64,000 bases of DNA from Dioszegia crocea (Eukaryota > Basidiomycota > Tremellomycetes > Tremellales > Bulleribasidiaceae), in NCBI GenBank assembly GCA_001600615.1, contig BCKK01000009.1, positions 1 through 64,000 of the forward strand, read 5' to 3'. Within the stretch, counting starts at the first letter, position 1, and each line of letters opens with the position of its first letter. Of this stretch, positions 1-11,427 are shown in pieces. The position numbers were made by a program, and so were the translations under genes. The notes below the pieces were generated by a model that saw only the letters and a list, made by a program, of their open reading frames with translations, was not told the origin of the DNA and searched no databases.

Positions 1-270
1 GGTCTCATAATCTGTTGTTAGAGCTGTATGATATGCATGAATACCAACAGAGAATGTTCTAGACATCAAGAAGGCGAGAGACGGAACCATATTTCAACAC
101 GATGTACATGACATCGACTACGATGGGGATGATGGGAAAAGAACGACTATAGTGTACCCGAGCAGGCAGATGAGCGAGGGAGGCATGAATAGGCGCCACG
201 ACAGTTGTGGCCAGGTGGTATAGAGGCGAGCTGGTGGGGTTCATCCGAAAGAAGCGCGTGTTGCATTTAA

Positions 271-1048
271 GTCCGTTCGCATGCGGAACTTTACCTTTTA
301 ATCCGCCTTCTGTCCGGGAAGTTACCTTTTAAGCCCCAAGCTGTATAACTAACGCATGTGACCACTTGGAAGCTGGAGCACTTCACCGCGCTCTTTGTAA
401 GGCTTGTAGCTATCTACTGAACATAATTGCATGCATGTAGCTGAAATATTGAACTACTTAGGTACTGAGTCAGGCTTCTACCCTAACTGATCGTTTAGGA
501 CGGAATTTTCCACCCAGAAAGACCAATCATGCACTTGGGAAGACAGATATGATGAAAAACTAGCTGACAACCAATCCTTGATACCTCACACCCACTGGAA
601 TTACGAGGCAAGGTCTGGCAGGAGGCATAAGGGGGCAGAATGCGGAGGAATGCGGGGTAGATGTCTGCTTCAGAATGCCGTCACAATTGGCATCACACAG
701 ATGCACCTTATGAAGAGGCGTCAAACCAACAGATAGATCGTGCGCGTAGATAGACGAGCTCAAGGCTATCTCAGCGGACGCCCGCGTAGAATCTGAGCTG
801 TATAGGGATAGAACTGAGACCGGAGTCGAAGTTTGTGCGAACGACAAAGCAGAGCCCGCCACAAGAGCTACACCGTAGCTACATGCATGAAAACAGCTTC
901 CAGAGGTAGCGTATGATCTGGCAGATAGTATAGCGCAGAAGCGAAGTGTCCACCTCGATGCATGCATGAAGCAGGCAGCCTAAGGCTTAAAAGGTAACTT
1001 CCCGGAGAAAGAGTCCGTTAAAAGGCAACTTCCCGGATCCGAACGGAC
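271..1048. mobile_element. Non-autonomous TIR element (MITE-like)
   Basis: The left end (271-334) and right end (985-1048) are imperfect inverted repeats of 64 bp. Both start GTCCGTTCG when read inward and both end in TTACCTTTTAAGC. Within each arm the unit GGAA(G/C)TT.CCTTTTAA occurs twice, so each arm is itself a short tandem repeat. The 650-bp interior has no recognisable transposase; the longest open frame (560-967, minus) resembles no family I know, so the element is probably mobilised in trans. The flanks read TTAA (267-270) on the left and ATTAAT on the right, which hints at a TTAA-type target duplication, but one extra base at 1049 prevents an exact call. Confidence 0.7.
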
Positions 1049-1407
1049 ATTAATCAATTATCGGAAAGAAGCAATTCCGCGCTTACAGCACTGGATAAAC
1101 TTCGGACGGTGTCTCACTTAGCGCCGCCGGATGATCCGCCGCGGGCTATAGATACAGTATGGCTTTATCACTCGGCGATTCGGGACCGAACAGGGATTCA
1201 CTGAATATGCCTCAGGTGGCAAGTTTGCAGGAATCCATCAACCGCCAGTACTGTGCCCTCGGTCCCGATCTACCGAATGATCCAAAGACATATATCTCGA
1301 CGCAATGTCTCCCCCACACTCCTTCTACATCCCGCTTTCCCCTCTTTCCCCCGCGAAGAGCCCCGCATAATTGACTCCCTTGCCCCGCGAAGCACCCGAT
1401 CCCAACG

Positions 1408-3209
1408 ATGGCCTCTACTATCCCTACACTCTCAAACCTCCCCGGCGAGAAAGACGACATTACTCATATCGAGGGCGAGAAAGCAGATGCTTCGCATGAG
1501 CAGATCGTTCAGAAGAAATCATCATTCGACAAACTCACATGGTGGCAGACGATCAAAACATTTAAGCGAGCTGTGTTGATATGCGGTGTAGTAGGCATCT
1601 CTGCAGCCACCGACGGTAAGTTTAGCGTTGGAGGTACCCGTGTGTACTAGCTGACTTCAAAGGTTATCAAAATCAGCTGAATGGCAGCATCATAGCACAT
1701 AAGGGTTTCATAGCCCAGATGGCTTTACCCGGCAAGACCGCGCTCGAACCTGCATGGGTGTCATCATTTGGTGGCGCAGGCTCTGGAGGTTCTATCCTTG
1801 GTCAATTCGGTATCCAGTATGTCAACGAGTACTTCGGCCGGAAGATTGGCATGTGGACCATGCTCCTGGGTTTGACTGTTGTGAGTCGCAATTTCATAGA
1901 CGTTAACGGTTTTGGCTGACTTGTGACCAAGGCAAGCATCATCGAAGCTACAGCTCAGCAGTGGTGGGTGTGGACGATCGCCAAAGTCATTGCCGGCGCC
2001 TCAGTCGGTGCTGTCCAAGCCACACTCCCACTATACATCAACGAACAAGCTCCTACACAAATTCGAGGCTTCCTCATCGTCGCATACTCCCTATGGTTCA
2101 CCCTCGGGGGTTTATTGGCATCCATCGGTCTCAAATTCATGCAGGACGCCGATCCTCTTAACTACCGGACGCCTATCTATACTCAATTCGCCATGATCGG
2201 CGCCAGCGCCATCATATTTTTCTTCCTTCCCGAGACGCCCTGTACGTGAATAACATTCTATTGTTGGCGGACGTTGCTGACGGCATGTAGGGTGGCTGGT
2301 GTCTAAGGGGAAGATGGACCGTGCTGCGAAGGTCTTGCAGTGGAAGTATGGCAAAATACCTGGCTACTCGGTGGAGGAGGAGGTTGCGATTATCGCCGCA
2401 ACTATCGAGCAACAGAGGATTTGGCGGATCGAGCAAGGGGCCAACGGGCACTGGGGTATGCTCAAGGGATTAAACCTGAAGCGCTTCCTAATCGGATCCT
2501 ATCCCAAAGTACTTCAACAACTCGTCGGTCTCTCCGTCTTCAGCAACTACTCGGCCTACTTCTTCCAATTGGCGGGCAACACTCAACCCTTCCTCGTCAC
2601 CATCTGGCTTGGTATCGCCTCCCTCGTATCGGTCTCTGCCGATGCAGCCTTAGTTGACCGTATCGGTCGACGTCGGATGACGTTGATCGGCTTCGGGGGA
2701 GCCTGCACCGGGGTCTTCATCATGGCAGTCGTAGGCTGCTTTGACTACGCGAGCAAGGAACTGGGGTCAGTTCTTGTCTTCGCGGGAGTCACGGCCAACT
2801 TCTTCAACACCTTCCAGAGTTCGACCTCGTACGCGTACCTCACCGAGATGCCGGAGCAGCGATGGCGTGCCCAAGCCATAGGATGGGGTCTGGCATACTG
2901 TAATTGCTACGCCCTCCTCTTCTCTTTCACCGTGCCTTTGATGCTGGCCCAGTGGGTGGTGAAGACCGCCTTCCTCTTTGTCTGTCTCGGGGTTCCGTGA
3001 GTGCTGAATGTCTCACTGCCCCATTGTTCGCACCGCTGACGTCAAGGGGCACCATACTTGCGTATTTCATCATGCCGGAGTCCGCCCAGCGGTCCCCTGC
3101 CGAAATCGATGAGATGTTTGTCGAGCGCATCAGTCTTCGCAAGTGGCGCGGCCATAAGACCTCAGTAGAGCGGGACCTTGACGATAATCAGAACACTGGG
3201 GCCAGTTAG
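1408..3209 (+). CDS. MFS sugar transporter (hexose/disaccharide:H+ symporter type)
   Basis: Five exons: 1408-1615, 1663-1880, 1932-2241, 2291-2996 and 3047-3209. They sum to 1605 nt (534 aa) with every junction in frame and CTGAC branch sites in three introns. Sugar-porter signatures are visible: GRKIG after TM2, the PETPWWL segment before the central loop, DRIGRRR in the second half, and the terminal FIMPES motif followed by a SPAEIDEMF stretch that corresponds to the PETKGR/E-D-E-F tail. This is a plasma-membrane transporter of 12 TM segments. Substrate cannot be read from sequence, but it converges tail-to-tail with a GH2 beta-galactosidase pseudogene, so a lactose or other beta-galactoside substrate is the natural inference. 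A palindromic CGGATGATCCG lies upstream near 1127. Confidence 0.9.
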
Positions 3210-3446
3210 ACGGCAAAAGTGCCCAGGTCTGCGTCTAAGATCGGTATACAAAGGTGGAAGAGGGGGAAAGGGGTTTGTAAATTTTAGCTGAATCTCTTTG
3301 AGTGGACCCGGAGTGTTCCAAAGACTTGAATATGCAAGTAGATCTTCCTGTTCATGTTGACTGGATCCTTGCCAAATCTGTATTCCGCCCTCGGGTGGAC
3401 CAAGAACGTCTGCACCTGTCTCCATCAGCAAGGGACAACGTTACTC

Positions 3447-4674
3447 CTAGTAAAAACACACTTTCAGCTCCTTACACCTTCCGGACACTCCGAAGATCGG
3501 CCACCTTGTTTTGACCGAGAGGTAGGCCTTGATTGTCAAACAGTGCTCTCCGAAGGAGTCGAGGGCAATGTCTGGCAAATCGATTATACCGGTCACGCCC
3601 GCGTCCAGCAGCGCAATAGGTAATTCGTCTCCCGCGACGATCTCTCCTTCTACCTCGAAGAGCCAACTCAAGGCTACGTTCGCAGTCGATGCGAAATCCT
3701 GGAGATTATAATGTTCTCCGGCTGGGAACCGGTAAGGGTCTTCATCCTCTGGAACATAGATTGAAGCTGAGACTCAATATCTACGTGATTTCTACTACGG
3801 GAAACCCCGTCAGAGAGCTCACTCCAAACTTAGGGATCTTGACAAAGCCCCCGGGGTCGCAGTCTACTCTCCATGTCCCAGTAGCCATGACATGTTCGAA
3901 ATCTGCCAAAACAGTGCAGTCCACGCCGCAATCTAAATGCCGGTGACATACTATCACATCTCTGAAGATTCCTGGAAGCCACCACTGATTTTGATCCCCA
4001 AGATATGTGGCGGCAGGCCACTGATGGACGCGGGCAGCGAGCACATTTGAGGTGATTCGAAGATGAGGACTCACATTAAATTCCGTCGGTAGCCGGCTTC
4101 GCCTTGGCCAGCCAAGTAAGGCGCCACTTAGCCACACCTTAAATCACGACTCTACTTCATCCATAGAATTGGAGGCGCGTCTGACGATCAGCTCGGGCAC
4201 ACAGAGGGACAACCTCAGGGGATGTTCGCGGTCCCACTGCTCATGTCCGCCGCGAGGTCCATGGGAAGATCGAACGACCTCAGAGAGTCGCCGGTTGAAT
4301 TTTCAGTAGGAACGAATGGAGAGTCGCAGGGGAAAGAAAGGCTGATACTTTGGTAGGCCGGAAGACCATTCCCTGTAGGACCCAGTGAGCCGGGACGAGG
4401 ATATTTACCCGGCTCGAATCATTCCCATCGATCGCATGTTGTAGTTGAGAACCTGCTCGGCAATCGGTACCGCGGCCCGCCGATCAATCCCACCGATAAA
4501 AGGGCTGGCTTCAGGTTTCGGCAGTAAGACGAGTCGCGCAATCTCTTCGTCCGCTGCAGCCGTCGGAGACAGTCTGATCCCCGAGTTCACGTTGGGTGTA
4601 TATATGACTTTGCATTGGATTGGTATCCGACTGCCCGAGGTGAGAAGCTGCTCCCACCAGGCTGAGGGTCTCAT
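3447..4674 (-). pseudogene. GH2 beta-galactosidase pseudogene, catalytic barrel deleted
   Basis: Three disjoint blocks on the minus strand match GH2 beta-galactosidases. 4674-4405 weakly resembles the N-terminal jelly-roll (WWEQL and YTPNVN-like stretch). 4137-3781 is unmistakable sugar-binding domain, with the near-canonical DQNQWWLPGIFRDV hallmark preceded by VHQW and followed by a CDPGG stretch. 3671-3447 matches the late domain 4, with a LSWLFEVEGEIVA stretch and LPDIALDS. These last two blocks lie about 110 bp apart, whereas an intact enzyme has roughly 1 kb of TIM barrel, including both catalytic glutamates, between them. Stop codons and frame changes separate the blocks. The remnant is therefore non-functional. 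Its position, facing the sugar transporter, suggests a former lactose-type cluster. Confidence 0.75.
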
Positions 4675-4918
4675 GCTCTCCGTGATGCAGTTTTAGCATT
4701 GGACATGTATAGATCTAACGACTGGCAGGCGAGGCGTGGACTTTACCAGGGAGGTAAGAGGGATCGGCAGTTCGGGTCGGACCGAGCCGTTGTAGCTTTG
4801 CCTCACTGTGCGGCGCAATGTCCGCCGGGGCTTTTAAGTCAAGTCCTCAATTTGAGCTCCGATTGAGTGTCGCCCATTCCTGACAGCTATTCTGAGATCC
4901 GGGCCACCTGAGCTGACG

Positions 4919-4962
4919 GGCTCATCGGATTTTCGGGACCGGCTCATCGGGGTTTCGGGACC
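4919..4962. promoter_or_regulatory. Two 22-bp direct repeats with CGG-N5-CGG pairs
   Basis: The units GGCTCATCGGATTTTCGGGACC (4919-4940) and its close copy (4941-4962) sit head to tail in the intergenic stretch between the dead beta-galactosidase and the divergent gene starting at 5071. Each contains CGG-N5-CGG, the half-site arrangement bound by fungal Zn2Cys6 regulators. Binding is inference; the repeat is directly visible. Confidence 0.5.
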
Positions 4963-5070
4963 GAGCGGGTCCCGCGGTGCTGGACGCCAAGTCCGTGACT
5001 GTCTGTATATTACAGCAGGGATTAGGCGGTCCAACAAGCTGTAATTACCCCCCATATTTCAATCTCCACA

Positions 5071-7092
5071 ATGGCCGCCAATGGTTTCCTGCAAGAGGCG
5101 GGTTTATCTGACACCCACAAAGAGCTCTTCAATCTCGGCATGAACGTTCTTGACGCCAACTTCCGCCCGCCTTTACTGTAAGTTGCCAGAGCTTAACAAG
5201 CTGATCCCAGATTCGGCAACGCGAAACTGTCTTCCTGGTACTCGATCGGTCTTCTAGCTCGAGATCAGCCTGGAGATGTAGAACGAGCTCGCAAGCTCTT
5301 GTCAAATGCACTGCATGAGCAGATACTAGAGCCGGGATTCGAGCAGAATTACGGATCGTAAGTCGCATTTACTGCGCCTCTACTGATGTCCAGCTTCAAG
5401 AAGAACATAGTCGAGCCATCTTCATCCGTGCCACACCCCCTCTGGGTAGGAGAGGTGAGCATTTCATGCAGTAAACTCAGGACATAGCTAATTGTCAGAT
5501 CTACGACTCGTATGGTCAGTTGATCTTGATATACTGATACTGACGACAGATCCCAACAATGCGTGAGTCACCCTCCCACATCTAGAGCTATGTTGACCTG
5601 CAAGCTTGTTCTTCACCATGGCAGGCATACAGGTACTCGCTCAATTCTCGGAAAAGCTCGACGCTGGGCTTCAAGAGGGGATCAAGAAGGCCATGCACGT
5701 GGCCTGTATTGGTAACGCCAAGCGTCGTGGTGGCTGGCACGGCGATGACATGTGGCCATCGTACACGAACGTATGTCTGTTCTTGGTGGAGCTGACAGTA
5801 GCCCTGGTTCTTACGCTGCGTGTGCTCCACCTTCACCGGCCACATGATGGGCGACAAAGAGCTCATCGCCCAAGCTGAGGTTGGTCACTTATACGAGTCC
5901 CGCTGATCCTAGGGTTGGGTGGAAGAGGCTGTAGACTTATTTGATCGAGACGACACGCCCGGTGAATTCAACAGCCCCACTTACGCTGGCGTAACCCTCA
6001 TGGCTCTGGCGCTCGCCAAGTTCTGCCCGCCGGCGTCTGCCATCGCCAAAGTCGCTCCCCGGCTGATGAAGGCTATCTGGGAATCTCAAGGTGGGTCCAC
6101 AATAGAAAGAAGCTGACGTGTAGCTGAGAGTTATAACCCTTCCTTGAAGAATGTGGCTGGGCCCTGGGACCGGGCGTATGGATACTGCATGACACAAGTG
6201 AGCACCGCTCTCGGAATGAGCTGACAGTTAGTACTACGCCACAATCGGTGTCAATATCGCTTCTGTTGTCGGGCTGGAGAATGGTGGGTTCTTCCGTATG
6301 CCCCGGTTCTAGTCTCGCTAACTGCCAGCACCCATGCCTAGCCCCCTGAACGGCTCCGAGCACTTCACCGACGCCTGCCTTATCCCCCAACAAATGCTTA
6401 CCGCTCCTTATACCGAGGCTAGCCTCACCGATGAGATTCGTGCCAAGTTCAAAAAGCTTTACGCTCCCCATCTCTATACTCCCCGATCCACCTTCCCGCC
6501 ACATGACAAGAATCCCCGAAAGTATACCTTCTGGCTGGAAGAGGGTCTTTCGATTGGTGGGGTGGAATTTGATGAGGATCGCATTGGGGGACCCAAGGGT
6601 ATTGCGGAGCAGTTCAATCCCGGTGTGATTCAATGGGACTCTGGGAATCATGGAACTGGTTGCGGTTGGCTATCTGTGAGTCATCTAAGAGGGCAGGGCT
6701 AACACCAGGTATGGCCCGAGAACGCTTGTACCTCAATAGTAGCATCTGCTGAGGGTCTTACTATCCGCTATCTTCGTCCTACCGATTTCCCCGGAAGCCC
6801 AACCTCCAATCGTGTTGCCTTCCGCATTGGCTGCCTTCCTGGTATGCAACTCGGCCACGACGCTCTCGCAGATGGCACCGTCTCTCTCCCCGGTCTTGAT
6901 CTTAGGATCAGCGGTAATGTCGCCAAATTCGGTCAACGCTCCGTCACCTTCTCGCTCAGGAACACGATGTACGGGGCGTACTTTTACGAGATCGTCTACA
7001 CGTTCCCAGAGTCATTGCGGGATACTGAGGAGCCGACTTTGGTCCTTGGGGTCAAAAAGACAGAGGTGCCGACTTATCCTTATTTGATGTAG
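5071..7092 (+). CDS. Conserved-looking fungal protein of unknown function (12 exons)
   Basis: Exons are 5071-5177, 5211-5357, 5394-5454, 5499-5514, 5550-5562, 5605-5770, 5802-5879, 5913-6090, 6124-6197, 6232-6283, 6329-6675 and 6709-7092, totalling 1623 nt (540 aa), all in frame. Two micro-exons of 16 and 13 nt and introns of 31-47 nt are notable. There is no signal peptide or TM segment. The first two-thirds look all-helical with conserved-looking Trp/Gly patches (SSWYSIGLLARD, GGWHGDDMWPSYTNPW, WDSGNHGTGCGW), and the last part is beta-rich. That layout recalls (alpha/alpha)6-toroid glycosidases or lyases followed by a beta-sandwich, but I do not recognise the family. It shares its upstream region with the GH2 pseudogene, so a role in carbohydrate breakdown is a guess. 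Confidence 0.75.
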
Positions 7093-7844
7093 ATAGTTAG
7101 ATCTGTGATTGATCTGGAACATGATCAGTAGTTGACTGAGAATTATTCTGTCCACTTCCGTCGTCCCCAATGCCAGACCACATCAGATACATCAGCACTT
7201 TCACCAGTGATAAACTCAGGCCTCATGTAGAACTGGCAGCTTCCGCGCAGTTCCCCCGGTCTCCCTCCACCCCCTCCAATACGCTTCCCACCTCCGCTGA
7301 GACGCGTCCTCGGAATTATATCCTGCTTCCACCCCCGAAAGTCCAGCCTTCAGCGGCTTCAGTACCGCAAAATCGGGCCCATTTCTGCGATGGTTTCCCT
7401 TGAGCGAGGACACCGAGATCAGCAGCAATCTATGTGTTCCAGAGGTCTGCATACTATGTATCTGGTGCTCTTCGCACTCTGCAATCTATGTTCTAAGGAT
7501 CCGAGAGAGGACCAGGTGCGGAGAAAATCTTATATGAATACGAAGATGTTTTATAGTGTCTACATGCTAATTCTATAGTACAATTACTCGGGAAGGTCTC
7601 ATCGTAGGTTCTGTTGACGGGGGGATAGGTCTCGACATCTTGAAGGTCATAGGTGGAAACAGGAGACCAGCAGTGGATCTTGCCCGCCTGCACATACCGT
7701 GTGCATGACCAGGCGCCGGCCAGTTTCGAATACACCTCCAGATTGAAGAATCTCGGCAACGCTACCAATGAGCATAACGTCAAGATACACTCCTTCCTCG
7801 GCGGCAAGGCGCGCAGTCCGCCTGCGAACGCGAGGCCGGGGTAA
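7093..7844. other. Intergenic stretch without a supportable gene
   Basis: About 750 bp between the end of the 540-aa gene and the retroelement fragment. Short open frames exist on both strands (for example 7170-7403 plus and 7493-7807 minus), but they lack recognisable domains, splice structure or codon pattern that would support them. Confidence 0.5.
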
Positions 7845-8214
7845 ACGGACGCTCCAGCAGCGGACGCTAGTCCTCAGGATGAAACGCTGGTCCAACTACT
7901 GCGTTACCTCGACGGGGTACACAGGGAGACGGTGAAGAACGTGGCAGGGAGTGTCGGCAGATTCTCTCCGCTGGTGTTCTCTGTCGGTGTTTTGATCGAG
8001 ACGGAGACTGTGAAGAGGCTAGAGGAATGGCGGCGAGTTGTGTCGGCAGTCGTGTGGGAATGGATGTTGCGAAGGATGTCGTTAGGACTGGTCAGAGCGC
8101 GAGCGAGGACGTGGGAAGCGTCAGAGTGGTGAGAGGATGATTAGAGGTTAGAGCTGCTCTTTTAGTAACGACAACAAATATCTTATAACTCATATACATG
8201 CAACTCAATCACCC
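7845..8214 (+). mobile_element. 5'-truncated retroelement tail, copy 1
   Basis: An open frame from the codon after TAA (7842-7844) to TGA (8130-8132) encodes about 95 aa nearly colinear with the minus-strand copy at 38387-38067. Shared blocks include VHRETV, GRFSPLVFS, LIETETVKR and MSLGLVRAR. The style resembles the extreme C-terminus of fungal reverse-transcriptase polyproteins, which is a moderate-confidence family call. Both copies begin at about the same point and lack the upstream catalytic part. Both also carry the 17-bp motif ATGCAACTCAATCACCC after the stop (8198-8214 here). A shared 5' truncation with a retained 3' tail is what target-primed reverse transcription leaves behind. Confidence 0.5.
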
Positions 8215-8529
8215 CCCAACCGCTTTCAAAAGACTCATGTCAAGCCAGGTCAGAACGGTATACGAAACCGCAGATTCCTCATTCGATTACTGTCTACTGC
8301 CTGATGTGGCTGACAAAGACCACCTATAACAGAAAATTGAACTGGACACACTTGACTTCTGAAAGAGGGGAGCTGACTCAGCGCTATTAGCACAGCTGAA
8401 GACAAGATCACACAAACGATACAAGCTCTTCCATTACTTCCAGATCCTTATGATTGACATCTATATGCTCTCACACTTTCAAAGTGTACCTAGGAATCAT
8501 CCCTTCCAGCCCAAGTCATACTCACGCCA

Positions 8530-10566
8530 TCAAATAATGACCCGCCCCAAGCCAAGAGGGAGTGTAGTATCAATTCCCAGCTTGCCCGCCACACACTCTC
8601 CTCCAACGATGTCACCAAGGCAGAGATCGAGCTCAAGGCAGATACCAAGGGAGAGATTGTTGACGGAACTGACCACATCAGCAAAAACTCCAACGAGAGG
8701 TAGCTGGAACTCACCCTGGTAGACACCTGCACTCGCCGTCCACCTCGTACTGATCAACTCGGCAACACGTAGTCTCCTTCAACTCTTCTCCATCGGGACA
8801 ATAAGGTGAGGGAATAGGTTCGACCGGAAGCTCTATTACTGGTCCAGGGATGCCAGTGGGAGTCGGCGATGCACTAGAAGGCGAGAGAGTAGTGGGTGTA
8901 GGAGTAGAAGTGGATGACTCGATGTGTGATGTGACCTGTGCAGGTGCTGGAGCAGCGAGTATGGATAGAGCTGTTGGTGCTGCATCGCAGTCGTGGAGCG
9001 TTGTAGTTGTGATTTGAGTTTGGATAACGGGTGCGGGAGTCTCAGTCACGGTCGAGGTAATGGTGACAGTCACCACGCCAACCTGATAAGTCAGCAAACC
9101 TATGATTGAAGAACATCCCACAAGTGGACATACCGTGACTGGGACTGTGATCACCGTCATAACCTCTGTCTTGGTCGGTGTGGGCTCGGACTCCTCTGCA
9201 ACAGTTGGGGCAGGAGTCGGCGCCGGCGCACTATCGACAGCTTGGATGCTGATGACTTCGGCATCCTCTGGTGCTGGGGTAGACACGGCATCGACGAGCT
9301 CTGCAGTGGGCAAAAGATCGGACTGAGGCACATTGTTGACAACAACAGCCTGTTGTTCCGGAGTAGGTTCGGAGTCGGGGACAGGCTCCGCAGTAGGTTC
9401 AGGAGCCGGCACTTCAGGGTCGAGTATTGACTCTGTGGAGGTAGGTGCGTCAATCGGTGGCACGGATTCAGGTGATGGCGTTGGTGTTGGCTCGGCAAGG
9501 GGCGCGGAAGGAGGAGCCTCGTTGGGAGTCTCGATGGGAGTAGGTACAGGCTCAGACGTTGTGGTAGTGTGCGCGATGAGTTGAGGAACGGGAATGGGGA
9601 AGAAGATTTCCCCATCCTCTGGCTGATCAAGCGGACCGCAAGTCTAACACCATCAGCTGGGCTATACACAGAATGCGCATACAGAAGAGAGCTGGTAAGA
9701 CTGATGTATGTTACGCTAGCTTGAGTAGCTGGTGGATGTGTGAAGTGAGATGGGATAGATAAAGGCAGTAGAAGTAGACTTACTCCGTCAGGACGTCGAT
9801 ATCGAAGCGGACAGTTGTATGCACCACCTCCATCACAGCGCGGTAAAGTATGAGCCGGGTATAGATCTTCGCGTCCAGAATCACGGATCTGATAAATCAG
9901 CATATGTCGGAATTAAGAGCGCAGAGAACTTACCTTCTCCCTGACTCCCTCAAGATCTACTCCGGCGACAAGTCCAGCACCCACGCTGAGTCCCTCCAAC
10001 CCTCTCCCATCTCTGCCGCGGCCGAACCACATTCCTTCCCTGCTCGCATCTCCCCTCAGACCGTGACCTATACACGCACAGATGCCCACATCAACCGCAT
10101 CGCCCAAAAGCATCGCGCCGATATCCGCGCAGATGAGCTTGGTAGGTAGAACCAGATCGAGAACGTCATCGAGGGCATCTGTAGCGGGATCGAGGAGGGA
10201 GGTAAGGGGAGAGAGCAAGTCATCAAGTAAGCCGTTGTGTAAAGTTGAGCTGGGACGACCGAGGAGTCTGGAGGGTAGACCGAAGATATCGTTATGGGCC
10301 GTGTGATCGACAATGTGATCAAGGATGCTGAGTGGCCCGTCGCCGTTGCCGAGTGGTAGACCGCCCAAGGGGGAGCTCGAACCGCTTTGACCAATAGGCC
10401 CAGCATTGTCAAATATGCCTAGCGGACCGTTAGACTCCCCGAGACCGAGACCTAGTAGACCGTCGCCGCCATCGAGAAGAGGGTGTCGGCGAAAGGGAAG
10501 GGGAACGGAGAGGATAAGAGGAAGGAGCGCAAGTAGGGTAGTGGTCTTGCCGACGGAGGGAAGCAT
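8530..10566 (-). CDS. Secreted Pro/Thr-rich cysteine-containing protein
   Basis: Five exons read on the minus strand: 10566-9934, 9888-9784, 9643-9134, 9082-8715 and 8668-8530, totalling 1755 nt (584 aa) in frame. The start at 10566 is chosen because it gives a clean signal peptide (basic K then a LLALLPLILSVPLP core). Order of parts: a Gly/Leu-rich segment (about 30-170), a Cys segment with ICADIG and ICACIGHG, a short Cys patch (LPRCDGGGAYNCP), a long Pro/Thr/Glu/Ser-rich mucin-like linker with repeated VTVTIT-type stretches, then two Cys-rich C-terminal patches (CCRVDQYEVDGECRC and GICLELDLCLGDIVGGEC). This is probably a cell-wall or extracellular matrix protein. I do not recognise a named family, and no GPI signal is obvious. 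Confidence 0.8.
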
Positions 10567-11427
10567 TGTGCAATGATGCTTGGCGAGAGGGGTTGTGGGG
10601 GAGTTTGCGGGATGTACGAAAGGGCTATGTGATATGCGCCAAGGAAGGGTGATCAATCGATCGAAAGTATGAAGCGAAGTCGAAGGGGTTGTAGACAAAG
10701 GGTGAAGGTGTAGGTGAATAAAAGAGGAAGGGCTAAGAGATTCGCAATCAAGCGGTAGTGAGAACAAAGTGCGGATGAACGAGCGTAAACGTCTCGATCA
10801 GAGCAAAGAAGGGAAAGAGAAAAGCGAAATGAAGCAAAGGGGAAGAGGGGAAAGGGAGTTTGAGGGGTTGACAAGAATCGGAACCAGAGGCAGTGATATA
10901 CGCCATGTTGATGGTCGACTCGAGTCGTCTTGATGTGTTGTTGACTTGTCCCGCCCCGTCCCACCAGCCCGATACTCGACTGACAGCCGCGCGAGTATGT
11001 CTCGGAAATTTCGACTCTATTTCGTGAACAGTCGTGGGTGTGTGTTTCGGACGTGGCTGGTTGTCTCGGAATCGACCATGCCGCACCTACTCCGGCGGCA
11101 GTGATAGCCTCAGGGTGAGGGACGGAAAAACCTGAGGCGTAAGTATCGTCATCAAGTCTCCGTATAGCAGGCCAATGAGAAGACATCAGCCAGTACCGTT
11201 GGCCAAAAGACAATCTTCACATCGACAGACAACTCAGGGTATCTCCATACAACCGCTCTCTCCTTCGCCTCCTTCTTCCACCTCTATTATAATCCCGACA
11301 TTCCCTCATTCCCAAAGTCCAATGTCTGATTCCAGATGAAAGTTCACAGACATCTCCACTCTCTATTCATCCCTAGAGACCACTCCCTTGCCAATGCCTC
11401 CCCCACGCCTACGCTTCAAGATGTAGA

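Noticed and set aside
560..967. 135-aa minus frame inside the inverted-repeat element
   Set aside because: No transposase motifs and no DDE-like acidic residues; probably chance.
7170..7452. Overlapping open frames on both strands
   Set aside because: Neither has domains, splice context or a neighbouring exon.
9157..9903. 248-aa frame overlapping the secreted-protein gene
   Set aside because: Arises from reading the intron and the Pro/Thr-rich exon in the wrong frame.
10653..11213. 186-aa minus frame upstream of the secreted-protein gene
   Set aside because: Lies in the promoter/5' leader of the gene starting at 10566; low-complexity and lacking a partner exon.
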